Positions 1-9,128 of a stretch of DNA of 64,000 bases are shown piece after piece. The notes under the pieces are model-generated. The model was not told the origin of the DNA. It saw only the letters and a list, made by a program, of their open reading frames with translations, and made no database searches. Origin of the DNA: CAVXEF01 sp963827315 (GTDB taxonomy: Bacteria > Planctomycetota > Phycisphaerae > Sedimentisphaerales > Anaerobacaceae). Position numbers and translations under genes: made by a program. Numbering within the stretch: position 1 is the first letter of the stretch; the number at the start of each line of letters is the position of its first letter. Location of the stretch: assembly GCA_963827315.1 (NCBI GenBank), contig CAWHAL010000004.1:634665-698664 (forward strand), read 5' to 3'.

Positions 1-819
1 CACAACATCATCTACATCGCCTTCGCGCTCGTATGGTGTCTTCGGCCCGAAAATCCATTCATCAGTGCGTCGAATCACTTTGGCAGGATTTTCGATGTCT
101 AAAAGAACAAGGCCCAGCCGATAAATCGACCCTGAGGCAGTTGTTCGCACGCCGTGATACAAAACAAGCCATCCCTGCTTTGTCTGCATAGGTGGTGCAC
201 ACAGACCTATTTTATTCGCATCCCACCACCCACCTTCCCTGGCTCGGATTATTTCCTGGTGTCCGCCCCAGTGTTTAAGGTCAGGTGAAAAGGATATCCA
301 TATATTGGAACCGAGCAAAAGGGACCTGGGAACCGGTCGATGCAGCATAGCCCAGAGACCTTTGAATTTAACCGGAAAAATCGCAGCGTCTTTGTCCTCA
401 GGCGGCATAACAGGTCCGAGCTTCTCAAAAGACTTAAAATTCTCTGTCATAGCAAGAGACACCAGCGGGCCGCCTTTTGAGTATGCCGTATAGCAAATAA
501 CCCATTTGTTCAGCGGCTCCAACCAGGTAATCCTCGGGTCTTCTATGCCCCAAACTTCTTCAGGATGTACTGTCGGCTCAGGAAACAACGAAGGTGCCTT
601 GTCGATTTCCCAGTTACTTACCCCATCATTGCTTCGGGCAACGGTCAAATGCGAAATACCCCTTAAATCTTCAACGCGGGCAAGCAGTATTGTTTTGCCG
701 CCTGCTTCTGCCGCCGCGGCATTAAAAACCGAATTCGCCCTGTATGGCCAGTCTTCTACCGAGAGAATAGGATTACCCTGATATCTTTGGAAAAGCTCAT
801 AACTTGAGTTTGTGCGCAT
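1..819 (-). CDS. GH130 family glycoside phosphorylase, 3' end beyond window
   Basis: The frame stays open from the ATG at 819 to the window edge, giving 273 codons with no stop. The start follows an AAGGAAGG ribosome site about 7 nt upstream. Motifs recalled from glycoside hydrolase family 130 are present: WGIEDPRI (with the conserved Asp region), YTAYSKGGP, KDAAIFP and a late LVLYHG. Family members phosphorolyse beta-mannosides, releasing mannose 1-phosphate in the cytoplasm. There is no signal peptide. It is the last visible gene of a minus-strand series with a glycosyltransferase and uronate genes, which fits intracellular glycan turnover. Linkage specificity cannot be read from the sequence. 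It could instead be a related five-bladed beta-propeller glycosidase of GH43 or GH32 type, but the motifs favour GH130. Confidence 0.82.
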   Translation of the reverse strand, partial: MRTNSSYELFQRYQGNPILSVEDWPYRANSVFNAAAAEAGGKTILLARVEDLRGISHLTVARSNDGVSNWEIDKAPSLFPEPTVHPEEVWGIEDPRITWLEPLNKWVICYTAYSKGGPLVSLAMTENFKSFEKLGPVMPPEDKDAAIFPVKFKGLWAMLHRPVPRSLLLGSNIWISFSPDLKHWGGHQEIIRAREGGWWDANKIGLCAPPMQTKQGWLVLYHGVRTTASGSIYRLGLVLLDIENPAKVIRRTDEWIFGPKTPYEREGDVDDVV

Positions 820-835
820 AGACCTTCCTTAGTTT

Positions 836-1438
836 TTATTTGCCTTTTCGAAAGGGCCTAAACAAACCTTCAAACATTTCACTTCGCCAGTTTTTCCTAA
901 CAGGAAATACTCCCTTTTCTACAAATCCAATCTCTTCTATCGAATAGAACGCGTTAGGATTGAATTGCTTAACCAGATCGACCACACTTTTGACCTCTCG
1001 TTTTGGAACGATTGTAAAAACTACCTGTACTTCCCCGGCGGAACCGTGCCCATCAATGCTGGTCACTCCATAGTCGGCGGACTTGAGATGTTCTACTAAT
1101 TCTGACGTATCCTTTTCTGTAATAACCCTTACAAGAGCTACTCCCAGATATAACTTTTCAGCTATCCAGACGCCCACAAAATTGCCCGTTGCGAAACCGC
1201 CTGCGTATGCAACATAGCAGGCTGGATTTGAGAGTTTCCCCATGGTCTGACCTATAGCCAGAAGCCAGATAAGTATCTCAAAAAAACCCACAATCGGCGC
1301 CAGGTATTTTAGGCCCCTCCAGATAAATATCACCCGTACTGTCCCTATGCTCACGTCAGCAATTCTTGCTATGAAAATAAGAAACGGCAATATAACCCAG
1401 GCATAAAAACCCGAACTGAAAAAAAATGAATAATCCAT
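836..1438 (-). CDS. UPF0316 membrane protein (DUF5698/DUF2179 type)
   Basis: A 200-residue protein with about three hydrophobic segments in the first 100 residues (roughly 13-33, 44-64 and 75-95). A soluble C-terminal domain carries the pattern GxGSAGEVQVVFTIVPKRE, typical of DUF2179. Both the length and the layout match the UPF0316 family, whose biochemical role is unknown. It ends 16 nt before the GH130 start and begins 52 nt after the glycosyltransferase, so co-transcription with them is likely. The start has only a weak ribosome site (GATAAGCG). The family assignment is firm; the function is not. Confidence 0.85.
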   Translation of the reverse strand: MDYSFFFSSGFYAWVILPFLIFIARIADVSIGTVRVIFIWRGLKYLAPIVGFFEILIWLLAIGQTMGKLSNPACYVAYAGGFATGNFVGVWIAEKLYLGVALVRVITEKDTSELVEHLKSADYGVTSIDGHGSAGEVQVVFTIVPKREVKSVVDLVKQFNPNAFYSIEEIGFVEKGVFPVRKNWRSEMFEGLFRPFRKGK

Positions 1439-1490
1439 TTTCGCTTATCCTCATCCACCCCAGCTTGGCCGGTGTGGCTTAACCTGACAC

Positions 1491-2906
1491 TTATGGCTTT
1501 TCCATCGTTATGTCATCGCTTTGATGTTCTTTCTTCATACTTTTATTAAGCACCGATGTCTTTTCCCTTTTGAATTTTACTCCCCTTCCGGTTACTATTT
1601 CTTTTTGCTCATTGACGAAGTCAATATGCTGCAATAATCCCCAGGCACTATTATACCACCTCATTTGATAACCTCTCTGGTGAGCTTGTTTCTCCATCAT
1701 AAGGCGTTCGTGCTGGTTAAAGACAAGATAGTCAAGTGCCTCCGCAATTTGCTCGACTGAGGGTTCGCCGGGGTCTACTAATACACCGCGGGCGTGTCTG
1801 CCAACCACCATACCGTCGGGGCAGCGTTTATTTGAATGAATCAATTCAAGGGCATACCTGAACTTTGTTGTTACCGCCACCCTGCCTGCCCCGACCGTGT
1901 CCGCCAGCACACCGCTGGAAATCTGCTGCATATTGAGGTACGGCAAAAGCATAACATTGGTAGCACCATAAAGTTTTAACAGGGCGCTCTCATCCAGAAA
2001 AGTATCAAGAAAAATGACATCGAAGAGGCTGTAATCTGTTCCTGCGAGCTCTTTTGTTTTACACCATCTCAACCCCGATTCTTCCAATGCCTTTTTTAGT
2101 ACTGCCTGATGTTCTTCGCAATCTTTTCCGCCATTGCCCTTTACAAAACCCGGGTGATACTGTCCGGCAATCAGGTACACAATATCTTTTCTTTGCTCTT
2201 CCGTGCAGGATTCATTCAAAAATCTGCCAAAAGCCCTGATGCCGTACTGAATGCCCTTGTCCGGCGAAAGAAGCCCCAGCGTAGTTATTAAAAAATGATG
2301 GTTCAGCCCATACTGCGCTTTGATAGCAAGCCTGTCATAATGGGAAGGCTGCTGCATTCTGATTCCGTGGTCTATGTGCTTTAGCTTTTCGCGCTCAATC
2401 CCATATATATCAGATTCGAGTATTTGAATCGCGCTTTCTGTTGTTACGATGAGCCCGTTACTATACCTGGCAAGCTCTTGCAGAGTTTTCTTTTGATGCG
2501 GATTAGGCTCATCGAGAACCGTGTGTAAATAAACAAGGGTTACCAATCCCTTCGAGGTGAATGCCTCTGCCATATCGACAAAATTAGCCCCCTCGCCGTC
2601 ATTGCCCTTTTCATCGGGGTCCAGACCATATTCGTGCTGTAACAACACAACCGTCGGATTTGAGCTTTCGTTAGCCCTGGACAAAATGTCCTTTGTGGCG
2701 TATTTCCATGACTGAGGGGCGTACTGTTCAACAGTCAAATCAACAGGAATATTATAGGATAAACCTTCATCGTCTATCGCTGCGACACGTATGCTGCCGA
2801 CCTCGCCGGTGAAATGTTTCAGAGCATCAGCCAAATCCCGCGAAAATGTACCAATGCCGCATTTCCTCGGCGGGTAAGTACTAACTATTCTGATGTTATA
2901 GGGCAT
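1491..2906 (-). CDS. GT4-like glycosyltransferase
   Basis: A glycosyltransferase of the GT-B, family 4 kind. The N-terminus reads MPYNIRIVSTYPPRKCGIG, the usual opening of a group of mannosyl/glucosyltransferases with a CGIGTFS loop. The middle contains LLQHEYGLD and GLLSPDKGIQYGI, the latter being the start of the donor-binding domain. I chose the ATG at 2906. A GTG 39 nt upstream (2945) would add 13 residues that lack family resemblance and has no ribosome site. The C-terminal 30 residues are highly charged. It lies directly upstream of UPF0316 and GH130, and GH130-glycosyltransferase neighbours suggest mannose-containing glycan metabolism (inference). Confidence 0.8.
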   Translation of the reverse strand: MPYNIRIVSTYPPRKCGIGTFSRDLADALKHFTGEVGSIRVAAIDDEGLSYNIPVDLTVEQYAPQSWKYATKDILSRANESSNPTVVLLQHEYGLDPDEKGNDGEGANFVDMAEAFTSKGLVTLVYLHTVLDEPNPHQKKTLQELARYSNGLIVTTESAIQILESDIYGIEREKLKHIDHGIRMQQPSHYDRLAIKAQYGLNHHFLITTLGLLSPDKGIQYGIRAFGRFLNESCTEEQRKDIVYLIAGQYHPGFVKGNGGKDCEEHQAVLKKALEESGLRWCKTKELAGTDYSLFDVIFLDTFLDESALLKLYGATNVMLLPYLNMQQISSGVLADTVGAGRVAVTTKFRYALELIHSNKRCPDGMVVGRHARGVLVDPGEPSVEQIAEALDYLVFNQHERLMMEKQAHQRGYQMRWYNSAWGLLQHIDFVNEQKEIVTGRGVKFKREKTSVLNKSMKKEHQSDDITMEKP

Positions 2907-2977
2907 GCTATTACCTGTATTAAGCGTATAATATTTGTACCCCACCTGACGGTTACATTATCATTTTAGCCGACAAA

Positions 2978-4327
2978 CTACTGCCAGAGTTTCACAACGC
3001 CTGTTATCACCACAAACAGCGTAAATGCAAACGTAATCCACAGAACAATATTTCTGCCGACGCTGGCGGTGTGCTGACCGGCGTATTTTCTCCTGTTGAT
3101 AAAATAAATAATTATCAAGACCGCCAGAGGGGCCATTATAAGGTTGCCTGCCATCGCAAGTATCGCTTGGATTAATGCCGGCAGCTTCCAGAACGGCGAA
3201 AGCAGAGACGGCACAACAATAAAAAAAGCCAGCCCACACTGGAACAGCTTATTGCCTTCTCTTAATTTCCAGTCTTTACCAACCAGGTCGAGACAGAAAT
3301 AAGTCATCATCAGGGCGACCGAGATGACCGTTGTAAAGCCTGCTGCGAAAAGTCCGAGCGAAAAAACCGAAGGGGCAAGAAATCCGAGAGCCTTCGGCAG
3401 CGCGGGCGTTATTACCCTGCCGGCGTCACCGACCGTTGCAATTTGTGAGTAATGCAGCCCACCATCCTGGCCTCTGTAAACGTTATGCAGTGCCGTAACA
3501 CCGGCGACGACAACTACGACCGAGAATGTACCCCAGATATAGCCGAAGTTTAAGACCGATTTTTTGAAATTCTTTTTCAAGTCCGACACGGTATATCCAG
3601 CGTTGCTCGTGAAATAACCATACGAAAGGAAAACTGAGGCGGGCAGGGCCTGACCGGCAATAGCCATCATCTGTCTGAAGCCTCCCCGCACCATATCCGG
3701 CGTGCCCGCTACTTTAAGAGATTCAGGAATCTTCGGAACAAGTCCGCCAAGCAATCCTGCCCATGTGGCCCATTGCATCAGACCCTTGACTGCCACGATA
3801 ATAAAGCAAATTAAAATCAGCATCAAAAGACCGGTCATTACCTTTTGCAGCCTTTTGAAACTGCCGGACATGACGGCAATAAGAACCAGGGCAGTTAGGA
3901 CTACAACAATAATAAATTTGCCGACCGTTACAGAGCCGTTTTGAGGAGCTTTAATACCAAGCAGGATGTAGACAGATTCGGTCATAGCTGACATCTGACT
4001 CATATTAACAACGATATTTAAAAAAACCTGCGGCACTACCACAAACCACGCCAGGAGAGGAAAAATTTCGGTTTTAATCATACCCATCATCCCGCGTCCG
4101 CCTGTAAGGATTCCGATACGGGAGGACGAATCAAGAGTAAAAATCACCATTGGAATCACATACAAAGCCGACCACAGCAGGTCAAATTTAAACCACGTGC
4201 CTGCCAGAAGTCTTGTGGACACGGCACCGACTCCAATCATGCCCGCAGCCATTATCGCCGCAGGACCAACTACGTTTCGCAGGAATTTGGCAATTGGATT
4301 GTTACGGAGTAAATTGTTTGTGGCCAT
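2978..4327 (-). CDS. Nramp-like multispanning transporter without canonical metal motifs
   Basis: A 449-residue protein with about 11 hydrophobic segments. Overall similarity is to the Nramp (natural resistance-associated macrophage protein) divalent-metal transporters, for example the GPAAIMAAGMIGVG start of helix 1. Two metal-binding signatures are missing. Helix 1 has GVGAVSTRLLAG where Nramps carry DPGN, and helix 6 has LPASVFLSYGYF where they carry the M-P-H motif. It is therefore probably not a Mn/Fe carrier. It sits between kduD (33 nt) and the glycosyltransferase in a uronate operon, so uptake of an organic substrate or an ion needed there is a reasonable guess. The ATG at 4327 is preceded by AAGGTAAGAAG. 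Confidence 0.7.
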   Translation of the reverse strand: MATNNLLRNNPIAKFLRNVVGPAAIMAAGMIGVGAVSTRLLAGTWFKFDLLWSALYVIPMVIFTLDSSSRIGILTGGRGMMGMIKTEIFPLLAWFVVVPQVFLNIVVNMSQMSAMTESVYILLGIKAPQNGSVTVGKFIIVVVLTALVLIAVMSGSFKRLQKVMTGLLMLILICFIIVAVKGLMQWATWAGLLGGLVPKIPESLKVAGTPDMVRGGFRQMMAIAGQALPASVFLSYGYFTSNAGYTVSDLKKNFKKSVLNFGYIWGTFSVVVVVAGVTALHNVYRGQDGGLHYSQIATVGDAGRVITPALPKALGFLAPSVFSLGLFAAGFTTVISVALMMTYFCLDLVGKDWKLREGNKLFQCGLAFFIVVPSLLSPFWKLPALIQAILAMAGNLIMAPLAVLIIIYFINRRKYAGQHTASVGRNIVLWITFAFTLFVVITGVVKLWQ

Positions 4328-4359
4328 GGTAACTTCTTACCTTCATTAGTTTGTTGTTA

Positions 4360-5121
4360 TCATCGTGTTAACCAGCCGCCGTCGACCGGTATTATTGCGC
4401 CGTACAAATACGAAGATGCCTCAGAGGCCAGAAATACAACTACCCCCTTAAGGTCGTCTGGACTGCCCCACCGCCCGACCGGAATTCTGTCAAGGATGGC
4501 CTTACTTCGCACAGGGTCTGCCCGCAATGGGGCCGTGTTGTCAGTGGCCATATAGCCCGGTGCTATGGCGTTAACGTTTATGTTATGCTTGGCCAGTTCA
4601 TTGGCCATCAACCTCGTCAAGCCTGCTACCGCACTTTTGGAAGATGTGTATGAAGGTACAAGGATTCCGCCCTGAAAGCTCAGCATAGAGGCGGTGTTGA
4701 TGATTTTGCCTCCCTTTTGCTGTTTAATAAATATTCTTGTCACCGCCTGGCTCAAAAAGAAAAGGGTTCGGATATTGATGTTCATCACATCATCCCAGTC
4801 CTTTTCGCTGAACTCAGTAAACGGCGAGCGTCGAATTATACCCGCATTGTTTACCAGAATATCAATTGCGCCCAGCTTTTGGACGGTCGTATTTACAATC
4901 TCTTCGACGCAGTCCTTTGTACTTAAATCTGCTTTTATCGTTATACACCGGCGACCAAGTTTTTTAATCTGCTGCTGAGTTTCTTTCATATCAAGTATAT
5001 CAACCAGACAGATGTCAGCCCCAGCCTCAGCCAAACCCGTTGCTATTGCTTGTCCTAATCCTCTGGCTGAACCTGTTATAATCGCAACCTTCCCGTCGAG
5101 TCTGAATTTATCCAGAATCAT
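4360..5121 (-). CDS. kduD: 2-dehydro-3-deoxy-D-gluconate 5-dehydrogenase
   Basis: A 253-residue short-chain dehydrogenase/reductase. The cofactor motif TGSARGLG is at 16-23, NNAG at 91-94, and the catalytic triad is S145, Y158 and K162. The opening FRLDGKVAIITG and the end PVDGGWLTR match KduD. This NAD(H)-dependent cytoplasmic enzyme interconverts 2,5-diketo-3-deoxygluconate and 2-keto-3-deoxygluconate, downstream of unsaturated uronates released by pectate lyases. It directly follows kduI (32 nt gap), the usual pairing, which raises confidence over a generic SDR. The ATG has GGGAGAAGAAA upstream. Confidence 0.9.
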   Translation of the reverse strand: MILDKFRLDGKVAIITGSARGLGQAIATGLAEAGADICLVDILDMKETQQQIKKLGRRCITIKADLSTKDCVEEIVNTTVQKLGAIDILVNNAGIIRRSPFTEFSEKDWDDVMNINIRTLFFLSQAVTRIFIKQQKGGKIINTASMLSFQGGILVPSYTSSKSAVAGLTRLMANELAKHNINVNAIAPGYMATDNTAPLRADPVRSKAILDRIPVGRWGSPDDLKGVVVFLASEASSYLYGAIIPVDGGWLTR

Positions 5122-5153
5122 TTTCTTCTCCCTGATTTGTTATTAAGCCCAGT

Positions 5154-5984
5154 TTATCTTATCTGTTCCAGTGAGAACCCCTGCATATCGGAAAACGCCT
5201 GATTTTCGCCGCCCATCGCCCACACAAAGCTGTAGTTTTGCAGACCCGCTCCGCTGTGAATGGACCAGCTCGGTGAAAGCACCACCTGCTGATTTCTGAC
5301 AACAATGTGTCTGGTTTCCTCAGGCTTGCCTATGAAATGGAACACGACTGAATTCGGTTTAACTTCGAAGTACATATAAATTTCTGTTCTTCTTGTGTGG
5401 GTATGGCCCGGCATAGTATTCCAAACACTGTTCGGGGCAAGTTCCGTATATCCCATTACAAGCTGGCAGCTTTTGATGCCTTCGAGATGAATATACTTAT
5501 AGATGGTTCTCTTATTGGCTTCTTCATCGCTGCCGAGCTTAACAGGCTGTGCATCGCTCCGTTTCGCTGCTGTTGTCGGATACGCGGCGTGCGCAGGATA
5601 ACTCACAAGATAAAATTTCGCAGGTTTGCGGCTGTTTGCGCTCTCAAACTGAATCTCTTTACTGCCTTTCCCAATATAAAGCACATCTTTGGTATCCAGT
5701 GTAAACTTTTTGCCGTCCACCCTGACAACACCTTCATCGCCGATATTAATAACACCTGTTTCGCGCCGCTCGGCAAAGTACTCACAGGCCAATTGTTCGC
5801 CGCCCTCTAATTTCAGCGGGCCGGCAACCGGAACAGCCGAGCCGATTATCGCCCGGTCGTCAAACGAATAAACCAATTCTATCCTGTTAGGCCCAAACAG
5901 ATTTCCTACCAGAAAGCTGTTTCTTATTTCCTCGGAATTCATCCTTTCAAAACGTACGGCATCAGCAATATATCGCATTTCCAT
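5154..5984 (-). CDS. kduI: 5-dehydro-4-deoxy-D-glucuronate isomerase
   Basis: A 276-residue cupin enzyme of full family length. The metal ligands expected for KduI are visible: H194, H196 and E201 in MPGHTHTRRTE, and H243 in SPSWSIHSGAG. It converts 5-keto-4-deoxyuronate to 2,5-diketo-3-deoxygluconate, which the neighbouring KduD then reduces. The ATG at 5984 follows an AGGAGG-like site. It lies 23 nt downstream of the VOC gene. Later steps (kdgK, kdgA) are not in this window. Confidence 0.93.
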   Translation of the reverse strand: MEMRYIADAVRFERMNSEEIRNSFLVGNLFGPNRIELVYSFDDRAIIGSAVPVAGPLKLEGGEQLACEYFAERRETGVINIGDEGVVRVDGKKFTLDTKDVLYIGKGSKEIQFESANSRKPAKFYLVSYPAHAAYPTTAAKRSDAQPVKLGSDEEANKRTIYKYIHLEGIKSCQLVMGYTELAPNSVWNTMPGHTHTRRTEIYMYFEVKPNSVVFHFIGKPEETRHIVVRNQQVVLSPSWSIHSGAGLQNYSFVWAMGGENQAFSDMQGFSLEQIR

Positions 5985-6007
5985 TTTTCAAACCTCCTAT
6001 CTGTTAA

Positions 6008-6388
6008 TCAAACCATCGGATTTGCTCTTTTGCATAATTGAAACGGCACGCCCCAGGGGTCTCGCATCATCACAAGATGAGAGCCATCATCTAATTTTAG
6101 TTCCTCGACAACCGATGCCCCTGCTGCCACCAGTTTTTCTTTTATCGCCGCTGGGTTCGATACAGCAAAAGCAAAGTGAAAGCGAAGCGGATGTTCAGCT
6201 GAATGGTCAGGAATGGCAGCAGTCGGGTTGGTATATATCTCCATCATAACATGACCTTTCTCATCAGCTAAAAAATGTGTTTGTGCCTTGGGTATTGCCC
6301 GAACTATTTTCATATTACAATTTTTGACGTACCAAGCGGCCATTGCCTTGGCGTCAGGCACATTCAGCCCAAAATGTTCGAACTGCAT
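6008..6388 (-). CDS. VOC-superfamily (glyoxalase/dioxygenase fold) protein
   Basis: A 126-residue, single-module vicinal-oxygen-chelate protein. It has the N-terminal FEHFGLNVPDAKAMAAWYV, a central VMMEIYT with a candidate metal-binding Glu, LRFHFAFAV with a candidate His, and the end RDPWGVPFQLCKR. These proteins are small metal-dependent lyases, isomerases or dioxygenases; the substrate cannot be predicted. The ATG at 6388 has AGGAG 7 nt upstream. As the first gene of the kduI-kduD operon it may act on a uronate-derived intermediate (inference). Confidence 0.78.
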   Translation of the reverse strand: MQFEHFGLNVPDAKAMAAWYVKNCNMKIVRAIPKAQTHFLADEKGHVMMEIYTNPTAAIPDHSAEHPLRFHFAFAVSNPAAIKEKLVAAGASVVEELKLDDGSHLVMMRDPWGVPFQLCKRANPMV

Positions 6389-7000
6389 ATAAATCTCCTG
6401 AAATGATTGTCCACTCTAAAATCGCCCGTTCAATCTCAATTAGTTTCCTGCAAATAAATCACCCCTGAAGTTCGGGATGCTGTTTCCGTTTACTTACTTT
6501 TCCGGCTCAAGACCATTTTCTTTGCTTTTGCAGTAATAACTATAGAAGTTTCATTCACCTTTTTCAACAAATGATAATTTCAGGTTTCCCAAACTTTCAA
6601 CATTTCTTTTAATAGAACTCATCGCTATGGCAAGGCGGGCAATGACCGACACTTTCTTGATATCGAAGGCTGTTTTCAAGAGCAAAATAAAAATTAGCAA
6701 ACATAAGTGCTGTGGAAAAAAGAGGTTACAGCGCCGTTTCTGGTTAAAACGAAACCTGCAAGTGGTTACAAATAGCTGCCAAATAACAATCACGCTGGAA
6801 GTGATTTTATGAGAAGAAACAAACAACTTTCGGGGACGTTATATCGCACATAATTTGCAGCCGGCCGGAGCCAACTTCGCATACCCTGATAATATCCTCG
6901 TATTCTATCTTGTAACTGCCTGCAATTCTGCATAAGATGTTGCAGCAGTAAGGCAAGCATCGACAAAAACGAAAAAATGCCTATAAGAAGGAGAAACCCG
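6389..7000. other. Intergenic region: divergent VOC operon / glnA leader
   Basis: About 610 nt separate the divergent VOC gene and glnA. I see no convincing gene; a 91-codon minus-strand frame here lacks family resemblance and a ribosome site. A small hairpin (AATCAC...GTGATT, 6789-6806) lies about 195 nt before glnA. The glnA ribosome site AAGAAGGAGAAA ends just before 7001 and decides that start over an in-frame ATG at 6977. The space is large enough for nitrogen-responsive regulatory sites, but no recognisable operator was found. Confidence 0.5.
6910..6938 (+). promoter_or_regulatory. Candidate glnA promoter
   Basis: TTGTAA (6910-6915) and TAAGAT (6933-6938) are separated by 17 nt, each matching 4 of 6 consensus positions for a housekeeping sigma factor, about 60 nt before the glnA start. 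The match is weak and the call rests on position. Confidence 0.25.
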
Positions 7001-8413
7001 ATGACGCCAAAAGAGTTTTTTGAATTCGCAAAGAAGAACAACGCAAAGATGGCTGACCTGAAATTCGTCGACCTCCTTGGCACGTGGCAGCACTGCACGT
7101 TCCCTGTGGAATTTCTGGACGAAAAGGCCTTTAAGGAAGGTCTCGGTTTCGACGGTTCCTCAATCCGCGGCTGGAAACCGATTCACCAGTCCGATATGAT
7201 GGCGGTACCGGACCTGGATACCGTAGTTATGGACCCGTTTTTCGCTAAGCCGACGGTGAGCGTTCTCGCTGATGTTTTCGACCCTATCACACGCGAAGAA
7301 TATAATCGTGACCCGCGTTACGTTGCCAAAATGGCGGCGGAATTCGTGAAAAAAACCGGCCTTGCAGATACCGCGTACTTCGGCCCGGAACCGGAATTCT
7401 TCATATTCGACGAAGTTCGCTATGAACAGAATCAGCACACGGGGATGTACTCAATCGATTCAGCGGAAGGGTCGTGGAACACTGCCCGTTTCGAAGAACC
7501 AAACCTCGGATATAAGCCGTCATACAAAGGCGGTTATTTCCCGGTAAGTCCGACCGACACACAACAGGATATCCGGTCCGAAATGGTCGAGGAAATGCAG
7601 AAGGTCGGAATCATGGTCGAGAAACACCACCATGAAGTTGCCACCGGCGGACAAGCCGAAATTGACATGGTATATGCACCGCTGGTCGAGCAGGCCGACA
7701 ACCTTATGTGGTATAAATACATTGTCAAGAACGTGGCCAAACGCCACGGCAAGACGGCAACATTTATGCCTAAGCCGATATTCCAGGACAACGGCTCCGG
7801 TATGCATACGCACTTTTCGCTCTGGAAGAAGGGCAAAAACCTGTTTGCCGGAAAGGGTTACGCAGGATTGTCCGACTTGGCGCTGCACTCAATAGCAGGG
7901 CTTATCCATCATGCCCCTGCCATTTTGGCTTTTGCTGCGCCGACGACAAATTCGTATCGCCGGCTTGTGCCCGGTTTTGAGGCGCCGGTGAACTTGTGTA
8001 TGTCCGCCCGCAACCGCTCGGCTGCCTGCCGCATACCGATGTACTCATCGAGCGCGAGCGCAAAACGCGTGGAATTCCGCTGCCCGGACCCAAGCTGCAA
8101 CGGCTACTTTACTTTCGCCGCGATGCTTATGGCCGCCAGCGACGGCGTCAAAAAGAAACTCGACCCGGGCAAGCCGATGGACGTGGACGTGTATGAGCTC
8201 TCTGCCAAGGAACTGTCCAAGACCAAGCAGGCGCCCGGCTCTCTTGAAGAAGCGATGAATGCACTCGAAAAGGACCATAAGTTCCTCACTGAGGGCGATG
8301 TCTTTAGCGAGGACCTTATCGAGACGTGGATTAACTGGAAACGTGAAAATGAAATAGACGAGATGGCGCTGCGGCCGCATCCCTATGAGTTTTTCTTATA
8401 TTATGATAGTTGA
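7001..8413 (+). CDS. glnA: Type I glutamine synthetase
   Basis: A 470-residue class I glutamine synthetase, the ATP-dependent ligase making glutamine from glutamate and ammonium. Family signatures are GFDGSSIRGW (N-terminal domain), GPEPEFFIFD (metal Glu), KPIFQDNGSGMHTHFSLW (ATP/metal region), NSYRRLVPGFEAP (glutamate loop) and RNRSAACRIP. The start is the ATG at 7001 behind a strong GGAG. At the site where adenylylated enzymes read YDLPP, this protein has DVDVYELSAKE: the Tyr is present but the double proline is not, so adenylylation control is uncertain. It is transcribed alone, opposite to both neighbours. Confidence 0.96.
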   Translation: MTPKEFFEFAKKNNAKMADLKFVDLLGTWQHCTFPVEFLDEKAFKEGLGFDGSSIRGWKPIHQSDMMAVPDLDTVVMDPFFAKPTVSVLADVFDPITREEYNRDPRYVAKMAAEFVKKTGLADTAYFGPEPEFFIFDEVRYEQNQHTGMYSIDSAEGSWNTARFEEPNLGYKPSYKGGYFPVSPTDTQQDIRSEMVEEMQKVGIMVEKHHHEVATGGQAEIDMVYAPLVEQADNLMWYKYIVKNVAKRHGKTATFMPKPIFQDNGSGMHTHFSLWKKGKNLFAGKGYAGLSDLALHSIAGLIHHAPAILAFAAPTTNSYRRLVPGFEAPVNLCMSARNRSAACRIPMYSSSASAKRVEFRCPDPSCNGYFTFAAMLMAASDGVKKKLDPGKPMDVDVYELSAKELSKTKQAPGSLEEAMNALEKDHKFLTEGDVFSEDLIETWINWKRENEIDEMALRPHPYEFFLYYDS

Positions 8414-8525
8414 GAAAGCAGTCAGGAAAAATGCCCAAAAGTCAGGGTTTATATGAAAGCTGATGGGAGCGCGACGGATAGAGCAAACGCTTAGATTTTT
8501 TTGCCTGAACCTTTCCAATATTTTT

Positions 8526-9128
8526 CTACTTGGGTGCGGCTGACTCTATCTGATGTAATTTTGGCCCCAGTTTGACACTGGCATATTTGAATGATTCAAC
8601 AAACAGGAACAGGAATATGACCAGAATAATGATTAAAATGATAGCTGTGACCCAGTGGTGAGGTCGAAACCTCTTCAAAGATGGTGCAAAAGCTATCAGC
8701 GCAAATAAAGCAGATAAAATAACTACTGCATCCCAGCTTGCTCTCTGCCAGTAATCTCCGCCGAGATGTATCCACATTCCGAATTCATCAAAGGTCAGGG
8801 CCATAGCTACACCATAAAGACCGGCGCAAATACTCAGCTTTTTTCCTTCAGGCCGCCGGAATACAAGATACGCACCTACTGCGGAAAGCAGAAAGATACC
8901 ATAATTAAGATGATGAAAGTGAGTCCCCTTAAGATGCAGATACAGGTCGGGAATTGTTCGGAACATAATCAAAAATACGACAACCCTGGCCAACATAAAT
9001 GTGAGCAGAAAAGTTACAAGAACAACCCTGGCCAGATGGTTGGTTTTTGCAGACGGCTCTCGTTCCCTTTGGCTGTTATCTATCATGATTTCTGATTGCC
9101 CCCTTGCTTTCAGGTACTTGGTAGTCAA
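8526..9128 (-). CDS. Hypothetical four-to-five-pass membrane protein
   Basis: Up to 200 residues, not recognised. A charged N-terminus is followed by hydrophobic segments near 31-52, 75-92, 100-117, 131-150 and 158-177. A His-rich loop (HLKGTHFHHLNYG) and TFDEFGMWIHLGGDYW lie between them, giving several membrane-proximal His/Asp/Glu residues that could bind metal. The TTG at 9128 overlaps the stop of the pectate lyase gene (TTGA), suggesting translational coupling. An ATG at 9086 is an alternative start and would remove 14 residues. Confidence 0.6.
   Translation of the reverse strand: MTTKYLKARGQSEIMIDNSQREREPSAKTNHLARVVLVTFLLTFMLARVVVFLIMFRTIPDLYLHLKGTHFHHLNYGIFLLSAVGAYLVFRRPEGKKLSICAGLYGVAMALTFDEFGMWIHLGGDYWQRASWDAVVILSALFALIAFAPSLKRFRPHHWVTAIILIIILVIFLFLFVESFKYASVKLGPKLHQIESAAPK

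Noticed and set aside
6551..6826. 91-codon minus-strand frame upstream of glnA
   Set aside because: No ribosome site, no recognisable domain, odd composition; treated as intergenic.
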